64,000 nucleotides of DNA from Flexivirga alba (lineage in GTDB: Bacteria > Actinomycetota > Actinomycetes > Actinomycetales > Dermatophilaceae). The position numbers and the translations under genes are program-made. The stretch covers positions 3,410,001 to 3,474,000 of the forward strand of contig NZ_JBHSWH010000001.1 of NCBI RefSeq assembly GCF_042661025.1. The letters run 5' to 3'. Under the pieces are notes generated by a model, which was given only the letters and a program-made list of their open reading frames with translations, made no database searches and was not told where the DNA came from. Shown piece by piece: positions 8,902 through 18,246 of the stretch; positions within the stretch are counted from its first letter, which is position 1; each line of letters opens with the position of its first letter.

Positions 8902-9264
8902 CGGCTGCATCCGTCCCGTGCGATCCCGCTTGGTGATCATCATTTCTGCCGGCAAACCTTCAAAACCATGCAGTCGCGCGCTGGCAGTTCAGCAAGCCGA
9001 CCAGCGCCGCGCGTTCGTTACTGGTGCCGGGCGGAACACGTTCCATGAACATCAGCGTGGCACGAGGGTCGGAGCTACGACGGCTGCAATCGGGATGCCG
9101 CCTCTAGATCAGTCCGGCTCTCCGGGTGCGCCAGTGTGCGCTTGGTGATCTCCCGGCGCTCAACAGTCAAGGTCGTCGTGCTCGGCGTTCTCGGGCTCGC
9201 CCTGCCGGCACGTTGTCGGCGACGCTTGAAAACTGGTCAGTTTCGACGCTTGAAATGTGAACAC
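8902..9264. other. Non-coding debris after the defence operon
   Basis: No convincing gene in about 360 bases. The stretch separates the RM operon from unrelated genes and ends in a short repeated motif (9220-9255) and a broken Nudix gene. It is probably worn-down insertion or element-boundary DNA; nothing more specific is supported. Confidence 0.4.
9220..9255. repeat. Two direct copies of CGACGCTTGAAA, possible IS end fragment
   Basis: CGACGCTTGAAA occurs at 9220-9231 and again at 9244-9255, 12 bases apart. Short repeated motifs at the tip are typical of IS21-family ends, and the sequence resembles such ends seen in actinobacteria, but no transposase gene survives next to it. Identification as an IS scar is tentative. 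Confidence 0.35.
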
Positions 9265-9496
9265 TCACCGCGATGTGCGGGCATTGACCCTCACGTCGAA
9301 AGGAACGAACTCCGCGATGTCGACCGCGAGCTTCTCGCAGCATTCTCGCCGTGCTTGGACCGGGTTCTCGCCCTGATCGATCCGCCAGCGAGGTCCCAGC
9401 TGTCCAGATATGCCTCATGCAGGGATGGCGATGCACCAGGAACACGCGGCCGTCGCGCACCGGTGCTGCGGTTGCGATCGGCATCGGGGTGGGCAT
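9265..9496 (-). pseudogene. Nudix hydrolase remnant, broken by several frameshifts
   Basis: Three reading frames on the minus strand each hold a consecutive piece of a Nudix protein. The first gives APVRDGRVFLVHRHP, the next YLDSWDLAGGSI, and the third IDQGENPVQARRECCEKL followed by AVDIAEFVPFDVRVN and a TGA at 9265. In order they rebuild the family pattern with a degenerate Nudix box (G...E...REcxEkL). At least two frame changes and an in-frame TGA in one frame make it a pseudogene. An intact family member would hydrolyse nucleoside diphosphate derivatives. Confidence 0.65.
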
Positions 9497-9617
9497 GTCC
9501 CTCAGGCTGGGTGTGACGGAGGCAGGCGCCGGTCAACATGATTCATTGGCCCCGGTCGAACCGCCTGGTGCGCCATGTCTAGAAGTTGCCTTTGGACCAG
9601 GCACCTCCTTAGGGATT

Positions 9618-11197
9618 TCAGTTCTGCGCAACGCGGATTGCCAGCCAAATCACTAGTGTCTCGTCCGCATCGTCGAGCTTGAGCCCGAAGAGGTCTTCGG
9701 CTCGACGGATCCGATAGCGCACCGTATTTGGATGCAACCTCAGAGCGCCAGCGGCGACACCAATGTCTCCCAGGGCCGCAAAGTACGCGCACAATGTCTC
9801 GCGATAGGCCGTTCCGTGTGCGCTGTCGTGCTCCAACAGGATCCGCACCCCCGGGTGCTGGTTCCGATCATCACTGGTGATCTCGGCCCCGAGCCGACGC
9901 AGCAACAACTCGGCATACACATCGCGAGCGGTCGCCACCCCGTGTGCGTTCGGATGACCGCTTTGGACATCGAGGACATCGTCCACCTCACGGCGGAGTG
10001 CCGGCAGCTGATCGATCCCGCACTCGGGGGTGCTGGATGCGACCAGCACGGGGTACCCGAGTCGCGCCTCAAGTGCCGTTGCGGCACCCTTCGCCAGTCG
10101 ATGGGGCATTTGTAGATCTCGCACCGACGGGAAGAGCACGTACACGATGTGTCCGATCGACACACACGGGACGGTCGTGCGAAATGCGGTGCAATATTGT
10201 TCTACCGCAGAGGCGAGTTGTCGCGTTAGAGGCTGATTCTCCTGGTCGTCGGCACGCAATAGGAAGCCGAGGAGGACAGACGGCAGGGATGGAGTCAGCC
10301 CGAATCGTGCGGCGGCCACAGATCCTGATGTGTGTCCCTCCAACAGTGTGCGCAGCCATTCACCACGGACTTGGCGATCGACATCGACGGCGCTCTGAAG
10401 CCGAAGAATGTAGACCGCGGCGAGCCTGCTCGCGTCCAGCAGTGTCGCTGCGGCATCGTTGTCCAGAGCGCTGTCCTGCTCGATCACCCAGATGGTTCCG
10501 ACCGCGTATTGGCCCGCGCGCACCGCGACGGCGCACCGAGGGAGCTCGCCATCTGCGGAGTCGAGGGGAAAGTGCACTACCCCTCGGCCTGCATGACGTC
10601 GCGATACTGGCGCAGATTCTTGTCCATGTCGGGCACTCGACGGGCGAGAATCCCGTTGCGCCGCATGCGATCGACCTTATGCCGCTCAAGGTTGGAGTAA
10701 GCGAGCACGTTGCGGTCGAGGTCCTCGATCGCCACCGCTCCATCCACGGCTGCAGCGATCGCGTCGGCGAGGACGAACAGTTCTTGGCCGGCGTCGCCGC
10801 TCTCACCTCCGGAGCCGCCGCCGACCACCACCGTTATCAGCCTGTCGAGCTGCCGCCATGGCACCGCGTCATCCACGGCCAGCACCGCACAGCTTGCCTC
10901 AAGTGCGCGCAGGAGGAGCCGGTCGGGGGACTGGCCGCGCAGCTTGATGACCACCGCGCTGAATCCGTGGTGACCCGCATCGTCGATAGCCAGCGCCGCC
11001 GATTCGTCGTCGGGGTGAAGACCAACAAGTAGGAGCACACCACCGGGTACGTCCGGGATCTCGTCTGCTGGGTCATAGATCACGGGCACCGAGACTGGTG
11101 CTGTCATGGTTGCGCTATTGGTGAGTGGGCGGATGAGTTGCGCGCCTAGGGCATCCACCAGCCCAGCAAGGGTGATCAGCATTTCATCGCGCGGCAT
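9618..11197 (-). CDS. PucR/CdaR-family transcriptional regulator, frameshifted
   Basis: Regulator of about 526 residues if one base is restored. The first part (11197 down to 10577) starts MPRDEMLITLAGLVDALG, carries a PucR-type N-terminal domain and ends in DLDRNVLAYSNLERHKVD, then MQAEG and a TAG. The second part (10577 to 9618) continues with HFPLDSADGELPRCAVAVRAG and ends in the PucR C-terminal helix-turn-helix (AAGALRLHPNTVRYRIRRAE). Adding one C to the CCCC run at 10580-10583 joins them as EGVVHFPLD, the family form. The family controls use of amino acids, purines or other nitrogen compounds. It is divergent from the decarboxylase/transporter operon and probably its activator. Confidence 0.85.
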
Positions 11198-11337
11198 GCA
11201 AGGTCCTTTCTTTGGCGATTCCGACAAGCAACGCCTGTTGACTCTAGCGGATCCGACGAAGCGCGTGGCCCCTGGAGCAAAACAGACTGGCAGCACGACC
11301 GTTCCGCGCATTCGTGGCACCAACCTGGAGGATGTAG

Positions 11338-12642
11338 ATGGACCGTAGTCTTCGCGCCCTTGGTCCGGTGTACGAGCACCTGTCGCAGGTGCTGCCCGAG
11401 GAGTCGGACGTGGCGAGCGATGGCGTGCTGACCATCGGTGGCTGTCGTGTCGACGAAGTGGCAGCGAAGTTCGGCACTCCTGCCTACGTATTCGATGAGG
11501 ATGGTCTGCGCCGCCAGATTCGTAAATACGTCGACGGGCTGCGAGCCAGGTGGCCGAAGTCAGAAGTGTTGTTTGCATCCAAGTCGCTTCCGTGCGTCGC
11601 GATGTATGCCATGGCTGCGGCAGAAGGGCTCAGCATCGACGTCGCGGGTGGTGGCGAGCTGATGATGGCGCTGGCGGCCGGGGTTGATCCGGCACGGATC
11701 TACCTGCACGGCAACGCCAAGTCCGATGAGGATCTGACGATGGCGTTACAGGCCGGCATCCAGGCGGTGATCGTCGACAACTTCGATGACCTGGACCGCC
11801 TGGACCGGCTCGCAAAGACGCCTCAGGCTGTCCTCATCCGGGTCATACCGGAGATTAGCCCGGACACTCATGCGTCACAGATCACCGGTGGTAGAGGCTC
11901 AAAATTTGGTCTCCCACTGGATCAGGTCGCCATCGCGGTCGATCGGATCGTGCAGCATCCGCTGCTCCAGATGGCGGGTCTGCACCTGCACATCGGATCG
12001 CAGGTGCTGCAGACGGATCCCTTCGTGCAGGCCGTCAAGGCGATCGCGAATATCGGGCAGTACGACCGATACGACATCGGGGGTGGCCTCGGAGTGCAGT
12101 ACACCGCAGACGAGATTGCGCCATCTGTCGATGACTACCTGGACGCCGTGGTCGACGCGGCTCGGGCGGTTCTTCCGGCCGATGCAACCCTTCTGATCGA
12201 GCCGGGCCGCTCCCTGGTTGCTCGAGCCGGGGTCAGCCTCTATCGAGTGGACACCGTGAAGCGGACCGGAGAGACGTTCGTGGCCATCAACGGCGGCATG
12301 GCGGACAACATGGACATCGCCCTTACCGGCCAGAAGTACGAGGCGTGCCTACCGACAAAGATGAGGGGTGAGCCGGACACCCGCTGCGAGGTAGTCGGAA
12401 GGCAGTGCGAGTCGGGGGACCGGATGGTTAGCGATGCACTGCTGGTCGATCCACATGTTGGCGACCTGCTGCTCATGCCGGTAACAGGTGCGTACTCCTA
12501 CACGATGGCGAACAACTACAACGGCGCCCGGCGTCCACCGATTGTGTTCTGCAGAAACGGATCGGCCAGCCTTGCTGTGCGTCGTGAAACCTATGAGGAC
12601 ATGCTCGACACCCACGCACCCGCGTTCGACAGGAAATGGTAA
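11338..12642 (+). CDS. PLP-dependent DAP/ornithine/arginine-type decarboxylase (LysA-like)
   Basis: Fold-type III PLP enzyme of 434 residues in the group that includes meso-diaminopimelate decarboxylase LysA. PLP lysine is K82 in LFASKSLP. Other landmarks are HLHIGSQ, DIGGGLGVQY, LIEPGRSLVAR and the catalytic-interface CESGD (C357, E358), then YNGARRPP near the C-terminus. A GGAGG lies 8 bases before the ATG. It heads a peptide uptake operon instead of sitting in a lysine biosynthesis cluster, so a catabolic role on DAP or a related D-amino acid released from imported peptides is plausible. The exact substrate cannot be fixed from sequence. Confidence 0.85.
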   Translation: MDRSLRALGPVYEHLSQVLPEESDVASDGVLTIGGCRVDEVAAKFGTPAYVFDEDGLRRQIRKYVDGLRARWPKSEVLFASKSLPCVAMYAMAAAEGLSIDVAGGGELMMALAAGVDPARIYLHGNAKSDEDLTMALQAGIQAVIVDNFDDLDRLDRLAKTPQAVLIRVIPEISPDTHASQITGGRGSKFGLPLDQVAIAVDRIVQHPLLQMAGLHLHIGSQVLQTDPFVQAVKAIANIGQYDRYDIGGGLGVQYTADEIAPSVDDYLDAVVDAARAVLPADATLLIEPGRSLVARAGVSLYRVDTVKRTGETFVAINGGMADNMDIALTGQKYEACLPTKMRGEPDTRCEVVGRQCESGDRMVSDALLVDPHVGDLLLMPVTGAYSYTMANNYNGARRPPIVFCRNGSASLAVRRETYEDMLDTHAPAFDRKW

Positions 12643-12702
12643 TTCGTACCCGCTTGCCGGGCCACGGCAGCACAACCGGTCACATCGATCCAAGGAGGGC
12701 TC

Positions 12703-12795
12703 ATGACACGCGCAACTAGTCTGACTCAAGCGTGGGGTGCAACCGCCATGCCCACTGCGCCGAAGCGATACGCACACTGGAGGTACACCTCATGA
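12703..12795 (+). CDS. 30-residue small ORF coupled to the transporter lipoprotein
   Basis: A start ATG 5 bases after an excellent AAGGAGGGC site opens a 30-codon frame (MTRATSLTQAWGATAMPTAP, then ten residues ending in YTS). Its TGA overlaps the ATG of the substrate-binding lipoprotein as ATGA. The strong ribosome site and coupling suggest it is translated, perhaps only to feed ribosomes to the next gene. No homology is recognised and no repeat of one amino acid suggests attenuation. Confidence 0.45.
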   Translation: MTRATSLTQAWGATAMPTAPKRYAHWRYTS

Positions 12796-14396
12796 TGCGT
12801 TGGAAGAATCCGGTCACGGCACTGGCAGCAATCGCGGCGCTCTCTCTCACCGTCTCCGGATGCACGGGTGGGAGCAAGAGTTCAAATTCGAATGGCTCCT
12901 CGGGGAAAACGCTCGTCGTCAACAACAACTTCGACCTCAAAACGCTGGACCCTGCACGAGCTTTCGAGTTCACCGACGTCATGATCGAGCACCAGGTGTA
13001 CGAAACGGCCTTGACCTATCACGGCAACGAGACGTCAAAGCTCTACCCGGAGGTGGCGACGTATTCTAGATCGTCCGATGACCGGGTCGTGACCCTGAAA
13101 CTGACCGGTGACCACCAGTTCGCCGACGGGTCCAAGGTCACAGCTGATGACATCGTCTTCTCCTACAACCGGCTCGAAGGCATCGGTGGAAACCCTTCAT
13201 TCCTTCTCAACGATCCCTCTGGCAAGCCGGTGGTCGTCAAGAAGTCAGGTCCTTCCACGGTGACTCTAACCAGTAGTGTGGCCAACCCCGCTCTGCCGTC
13301 GATCCTGCCGAACCCCGCCCTGAGTATTCTTGAGAAGAAAGTCCTTGTCGCCCATGGTGGAACCACCACGTCGTCGGACAAGGCGCAGAAATACCTCGAT
13401 GAACACTCACTTGGTAGTGCCACGTACCAGATCACGAACTCTCAGATCGCAACGAGCGTGTCGTTGGGAACGAATCCGCACTACACCGGCACGGCTCCTG
13501 GTTACTCCAAGGTTGTTATCCAGAACGTCGTTCCAGCGACTCAGAAGGTAAATCTGCAGTCCGGGACGGCGCAGCTCGCGCTGGACGTCGATCCGCAGAG
13601 CGCGGCGCAGATGGTCAATTCGAAGAAGTTCGCCGAGACCGCAAGCCCGTCATTGAACACCATCTACGCATGGTTCAACACTGATGCCAAATACGGTGGC
13701 CCCGTCGCAAACAACAACTTCGTTCTGGCCGTCCGACATGCGATCGACTATAGCTCGCTCATCAAGCTCGCGGGCCCGGGGTCAACCCAGCCAGGCGGCG
13801 TCATCCCAGAAGGGATTATCGGGGCCCTCAAGAGCGACTCCCACAACACCTACGATCCCGTGCAAGCGAAGAGGTATCTGAAGAAGTCTGGATATCATGG
13901 ACAGCCGATCAAGTTTACCGTAGACAGTCAGGCGAGCGCCGGTAACGCCTCGTACACGACGATCGCACAGAAGATCCAGGCCCAGTTGTCCGCGGTCGGG
14001 ATTAATCTGAATCTTGTTCCGCAACCTTCTGTCACGTCGCTGTCGACATACCGTAGTGGGACCTTCCCTGCCGGCCTGGCGAGCTGGGGAGCCGATTACC
14101 CCGACCCATCCGACTATATCGCCTTCGGTCCGGGCCAGAATCTCGGTAAGCGGGTGGCATGGAAGACTGGCACAAGTTCAAGTGCGGACAAGGTTGAGCC
14201 GCTGCTGACGACGGCGCTGACCACGTCCGATCCGTCTAAACGAGTCTCCGCGTGGGAGTCTGTCCAGAAGCAGATGAACGCGGATGGCCCGTTCGTGCCG
14301 CTCCTGCAGCCTGGCGCGCTGATCATCTACGCAGCGGGGATCAAGAACGTGCCTTCCAACCCGATCTGGACCACCGAGTTTCGTGATATCAAGTAG
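12792..14396 (+). CDS. ABC transporter substrate-binding lipoprotein, oligopeptide (SBP_bac_5) family
   Basis: Extracytoplasmic peptide-binding protein of 534 residues. The N-terminus MMRWKNPVTALAAIAALSL is followed by a lipobox VSGC, so it should be lipid-anchored outside the membrane. The body has the family layout: LKTLDPARAFEFTDVMIEHQVYE, YPEVATYS, FADGSKVTADDIVFSYNR and a late ASWGADYPDPSDY. The start at 12792 is supported by GGAGG at about 12780 and overlap with the preceding small ORF. It is the first structural gene of a complete SBP-BCDF importer, and defines the specificity: dipeptide, oligopeptide or a related solute. Confidence 0.9.
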   Translation: MMRWKNPVTALAAIAALSLTVSGCTGGSKSSNSNGSSGKTLVVNNNFDLKTLDPARAFEFTDVMIEHQVYETALTYHGNETSKLYPEVATYSRSSDDRVVTLKLTGDHQFADGSKVTADDIVFSYNRLEGIGGNPSFLLNDPSGKPVVVKKSGPSTVTLTSSVANPALPSILPNPALSILEKKVLVAHGGTTTSSDKAQKYLDEHSLGSATYQITNSQIATSVSLGTNPHYTGTAPGYSKVVIQNVVPATQKVNLQSGTAQLALDVDPQSAAQMVNSKKFAETASPSLNTIYAWFNTDAKYGGPVANNNFVLAVRHAIDYSSLIKLAGPGSTQPGGVIPEGIIGALKSDSHNTYDPVQAKRYLKKSGYHGQPIKFTVDSQASAGNASYTTIAQKIQAQLSAVGINLNLVPQPSVTSLSTYRSGTFPAGLASWGADYPDPSDYIAFGPGQNLGKRVAWKTGTSSSADKVEPLLTTALTTSDPSKRVSAWESVQKQMNADGPFVPLLQPGALIIYAAGIKNVPSNPIWTTEFRDIK

Positions 14397-15480
14397 TCGT
14401 GTCGATCCGCCACCGGCTGAGGAAGAGGTGCCGGGTCAGCCATCGGTGACGCTAAAGTCGGGTCACCCACTCGTGCGGTACATCTCGATTAGGGCCGGGA
14501 TCAGCGTGCTACTGATCTGGGGTGTCACGCTGATCACCTTCATTCTTACCACTCTCGTGCCCGCGAGCCCAGTCGCGGCCGTCCTTGGCGAGACGGCGAT
14601 GAACGACCCGAAGATCGTTGCGCAGACAACGCATGAACTGGGACTCGACAAGCCTCTTCCTGTGCAATATCTGCTTTACCTGAAACGGCTGTTGCATTTT
14701 GATTTCGAGACGTCGACACAGACCCGGGATCCAGTATCCCACGATCTGTCCATCGCCTTCCCAGCGACGATGGAACTAGCGATCTACGTGATGATCGTGT
14801 CGATCGTGATCGCGCTTGCCCTATCGTTATATGCAGCCTTGCACCATCGCGGAATAATTGACCAGATCATTCGAATCGTGAGCATCGCCGGGATCTCGGT
14901 GCCGATCTTCTGGCTCGCGATGATCCTCTTCTACCTGATGACGTACACCCTGCACCTACTTCCTGGGTCCGGGCGTCTCGACCCCGCGTTGTCTCCGCCT
15001 CCGAAAGTGACAGGTCTTTACACGGTCGACGCGGCGCTGGCCGGGCAATGGAGCGTTCTCGGTAACGCATTAGAACATCTGATTCTTCCAGTCACCGTGC
15101 TTTCCTTGTTAACTCTCGCGTTGCTGATCAAATTCTTTCGATCTGCACTCCTTGACGTGGTCAATCAAGACTACATTACGGCAGCACGCGCGAAGGGGCT
15201 ACCATCTCGCGTAGTGACCTTCAGTTATGTATTACGAGGAGCAATGCTGCCCATCCTGACGATGTCGGGCCTAGCGTTCGGGTCCCTACTCACGGGGGCC
15301 GTTTTGACCGAGTCGATTTTTTCGTGGCAAGGGCTTGGTCAGTATTCTCTCAGCGCGGCGGTCCACCTGGATATCCCCGCGATTATGGGATCGGGTATCG
15401 TGATCGGAACTGTGTACATTATCCTCAACTTCATTATTGACTTGATGTACGGGATCATTGATCCAAGGGTGAGACGCTGA
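14383..15480 (+). CDS. Peptide ABC transporter permease (DppB-like)
   Basis: Inner-membrane permease, up to 365 residues with about six membrane spans, starting at VRYISIRAGISVLLIWGVTL. The cytoplasmic EAA loop is seen in DYITAARAKGLPSRVV. The annotated GTG at 14383 lies inside the end of the lipoprotein gene; an in-frame GTG at 14428 behind gctgaggaagag is an equally good start and would trim the charged N-terminal tail. Its stop overlaps the next start (TGATG). Confidence 0.88.
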   Translation: MISSSRVDPPPAEEEVPGQPSVTLKSGHPLVRYISIRAGISVLLIWGVTLITFILTTLVPASPVAAVLGETAMNDPKIVAQTTHELGLDKPLPVQYLLYLKRLLHFDFETSTQTRDPVSHDLSIAFPATMELAIYVMIVSIVIALALSLYAALHHRGIIDQIIRIVSIAGISVPIFWLAMILFYLMTYTLHLLPGSGRLDPALSPPPKVTGLYTVDAALAGQWSVLGNALEHLILPVTVLSLLTLALLIKFFRSALLDVVNQDYITAARAKGLPSRVVTFSYVLRGAMLPILTMSGLAFGSLLTGAVLTESIFSWQGLGQYSLSAAVHLDIPAIMGSGIVIGTVYIILNFIIDLMYGIIDPRVRR

Positions 15481-16385
15481 TGTCCACATTGACGAAAGGC
15501 CCGACGGTCTCCAAACAACACAGGCGGCGTCTGACCCAATTCCTGCATATCCCCAAGGCATGGCGTGGTCCCTTGGCCATCACTGGCTCGGTGGTGATCG
15601 TGCTGTGGATTCTCGTCGCAATCTTTGCGCCGTTGATCGAACCGACCAACCCGTTAACGCAGAGTTCAGATACGTTGCGACCACCGAGTAGCGCTCATTG
15701 GTTCGGCACGGACGAGCTAGGCCGTGACATACTCTCTCGCGTTGTCGCCGGCGCACGTGTCTCCATTCCATGGCCCATCGCGCTGGTAGCCGTCTCGATG
15801 ACAGTAGGCACGATCCTTGGGATGATCGCCGGCTACTTCGGCAAGGCTGTCGACGAGATCATCATGCGCCTGACAGATCTGGTGCTTGCCTTTCCGTCGG
15901 TTATCTTGGCGATGATCATCGTGGCCGCCACGGGACCTGGTATTCGCCACGCAGTCATAGCGATCCTTCTCGTCAGCTGGCCCCAGTACACACGGATTGC
16001 ACGGTCGCTCGTTCTGGGAACACGAAACCGTGAATTCGTGATCGCGGGCCGGCTGATGGGTTTCAGTTGGCACAGGTCGCTTCGGAAGGACATTTTACCG
16101 AATGTAATCTCACCGATTCTGGTGCTCGCGACACTGGATTTCGGTAATCAGATTCTCGCTCTTGCCGGCCTGTCATTCCTCGGCCTCGGGGCCATACCGC
16201 CCGAAGCCGAGTGGGGATCGATGACCTCGGATGGCGTCCAGTACATTTCGTCCTGGTGGATGGCAACCTTCCCGGCCCTGGCGATCTTCACAGTCGTCGT
16301 TGCGTTCAACTTGATTGGTGATGCCGTGCGTGACGCGCTCGACCCACGAATGCAAGAGACCATCAGCGAGAGCGGTGCTCTGTGA
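15480..16385 (+). CDS. Peptide ABC transporter permease (DppC-like)
   Basis: Second permease, 301 residues, with an N-terminal span (GPLAITGSVVIVLWILVAIF), the DppC marker HWFGTDELGRDILSRVVAGA and an EAA-type loop (NREFVIAGRLMGFSWHRSL) for contact with the ATPases. It overlaps DppB by one base and its stop overlaps the ATPase start (TGATG). Pairs with DppB to form the channel. Confidence 0.92.
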   Translation: MSTLTKGPTVSKQHRRRLTQFLHIPKAWRGPLAITGSVVIVLWILVAIFAPLIEPTNPLTQSSDTLRPPSSAHWFGTDELGRDILSRVVAGARVSIPWPIALVAVSMTVGTILGMIAGYFGKAVDEIIMRLTDLVLAFPSVILAMIIVAATGPGIRHAVIAILLVSWPQYTRIARSLVLGTRNREFVIAGRLMGFSWHRSLRKDILPNVISPILVLATLDFGNQILALAGLSFLGLGAIPPEAEWGSMTSDGVQYISSWWMATFPALAIFTVVVAFNLIGDAVRDALDPRMQETISESGAL

Positions 16386-17232
16386 TGGAGAAGTCGACAG
16401 GCGGAACGGCCGCGTCCAATTCGCTGGAAATTGAAGACCTGCGACTGACGCTCGGCAACCACGAGATCTTGTGTGGGATCGATATCCAGGTACCCGCGGG
16501 GAAAGTCATGGGACTTGCGGGGAGTCCGGTTCCGGCAAGACGATCACCGGTTTGACCGTGTTGGGCCTGCAGCCATCGGGCTCGCGAGTGAGTGGCTCGA
16601 TCACCTTCCGCGGCCAGGATCTACTCGATCTCGGCGCGAAACACATGAACGCGTTGCGCGGCAAAGAGTTGGCGATGGTGTTTCAGGACCCATCCTCAAG
16701 CTTCCATCCCATGCTGACGATCGGCCAGCAGATGACCGATCACGTCCGTCATCACCTAGGGCTGTCACGCCGGGCCGCGCAGCGACGGGCCGTGGAGCTG
16801 CTCGAGCGCGTCCGGGTCGATTCCCCGCAGCTGGCGATGAAACGCTACCCACACCAGTTCAGCGGTGGCCAGCTCCAACGGGTGGCAATTGCTGGCGCGA
16901 TCGCGTGTGAGCCAGCCATCCTTGTGGCCGACGAGCCGACGACAGCACTTGACGTGACTGTCCAAGCGGGAATTCTTGCACTCCTGCGCGAACTGTGTGA
17001 CTCGCTCGGGCTAACCATCATTCTGATCACGCACGACTTCGGAGTGATGTCGTCTCTGGCGGACAACATCACCGTGTTACGAGAGGGCAAGGTCGTGGAG
17101 CACGGCGCTCGGTATCAGGTGATTCGGCACCCGAACCATCCGTATACCAAAGAACTGATCGAGTCGTTACCCCAGCAGGAAACGCCGGCGTCAGGCGCTA
17201 GCGTGGAACCGGGAGGGCATGATGTCGGGTGA
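16385..17232 (+). CDS. Peptide ABC transporter ATPase (DppD-like), frameshifted at Walker A
   Basis: ATPase of about 282 residues when one base is restored. The frame from ATG 16385 runs MEKSTGGTAASNSLEIEDLR to KVMGLAG and then leaves the family. The remainder, GESGSGKTITGLTVLG, is in another frame. Adding one G to the GGGG run at 16519-16522 rebuilds VMGLAGESGSGKT. Downstream it has the Q-loop MVFQDPSSSF, signature FSGGQLQR, Walker B ILVADEPTTALD and the H-loop ITHDFG, then an oligopeptide-type tail (NHPYTKELIESLP). Without repair Walker A is lost and the importer would need DppF alone. Confidence 0.88.
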
Positions 17233-18013
17233 ACTTGTTGTCTCCCACGCCGTGGTCAACTACAGACAGCCGGGCCGAGGCACGCTCGTGGCTGTCGACG
17301 ACATTTCCTTTGACGTTCGCCCAGGGGAAGTTGTCGGCCTAGTCGGCGAATCGGGGTGCGGAAAGTCCACGACGGCCAAGGCCGTGTGTGGCCTAACCCC
17401 GCTGGCTTCGGGAACCATCACCTTCGACGGACGCGAGGTCACGCCGCTACGCATCCGGCCGCGGCCGAATAGTCTTCGCGAAATACAAATGGTGTTCCAA
17501 AACCCGTACGCATCCTTAAATCCGCGCCGTCAGGTCGGACAGCAGATCGAGGATGGCCGTCGAGCGAACTCGGGCGGCGCGCCAACGGTGCCGGAGCTCT
17601 TGTCTCAGGTCGACCTACCCGAAGATGCGGCTACCAAGTTTCCACATCAGTTCTCCGGTGGCCAACGGCAACGCATCGCGATCGCTAGGGCCATCGCGTG
17701 TGGCCCCAGACTCCTCATCGGCGACGAGCCGATCGCGTCCCTGGACGCCTCGCTCCAGGCCAGGCTGGCGCACCTGATGCGGCAGGTCGCCCTCGATGCC
17801 GGAGCGTCGCTCCTATTCATCAGCCACGACCTCGCCGTAGTGCGAACAATCGCAGACCGCGTCATCGTGATGAATAAGGGCAAAATTGTCGAGGACGGGC
17901 CTACCGCTCAGATCTGGGATACTCCGCGTGACCCGTACACCAAGCAGTTGCTCGGCGCGATACCTAAGGTCGACGGCCTAGGCACTATTCCATTGTCCGG
18001 ACCGGTTTCATGA
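17219..18013 (+). CDS. Peptide ABC transporter ATPase (DppF-like)
   Basis: Second ATPase of the importer, 264 residues: Walker A GLVGESGCGKSTTAK, Q-loop MVFQNPYASLNPR, signature FSGGQRQRIAIARA, Walker B LLIGDEPIASLD, H-loop ISHDLAVV and C-terminal DPYTKQLLGAIP typical of OppF/DppF. It overlaps the end of DppD by 14 bases. ATG 17219 and ATG 17222 are both possible starts. Confidence 0.92.
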   Translation: MMSGELVVSHAVVNYRQPGRGTLVAVDDISFDVRPGEVVGLVGESGCGKSTTAKAVCGLTPLASGTITFDGREVTPLRIRPRPNSLREIQMVFQNPYASLNPRRQVGQQIEDGRRANSGGAPTVPELLSQVDLPEDAATKFPHQFSGGQRQRIAIARAIACGPRLLIGDEPIASLDASLQARLAHLMRQVALDAGASLLFISHDLAVVRTIADRVIVMNKGKIVEDGPTAQIWDTPRDPYTKQLLGAIPKVDGLGTIPLSGPVS

Positions 18014-18246
18014 GGAGTCGGCGGAATGTACGAATAGTAGAGGCACCACAAGACGTAAGGCAGTTCATCCGAACGGAATACGTTTGCGAGGTATTGTCAA
18101 GTTCTGTGGATCGGTGTGCGACGCGGCTTGCTGATCAACTCCAGAGCACCCGGGTCGATCGCGGTGATTGTATGCTCAATTCTGACCTGACCCGGGACGT
18201 TCAAATCGTGACATCGACCACCACTCCTGATCTGATGAGTTTATGA
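18010..18246 (+). CDS. Uncertain 78-residue ORF between transporter and dipeptidase
   Basis: The frame begins with an ATGA overlap at the DppF stop and ends with an ATGA overlap at the dipeptidase start, which is the arrangement of translated genes in this operon. Codon third positions are much more AT-rich than in neighbours and no domain or similarity is recognised. It may equally be an untranslated leader for the dipeptidase that happens to stay open. Confidence 0.3.
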   Translation: MRSRRNVRIVEAPQDVRQFIRTEYVCEVLSSSVDRCATRLADQLQSTRVDRGDCMLNSDLTRDVQIVTSTTTPDLMSL

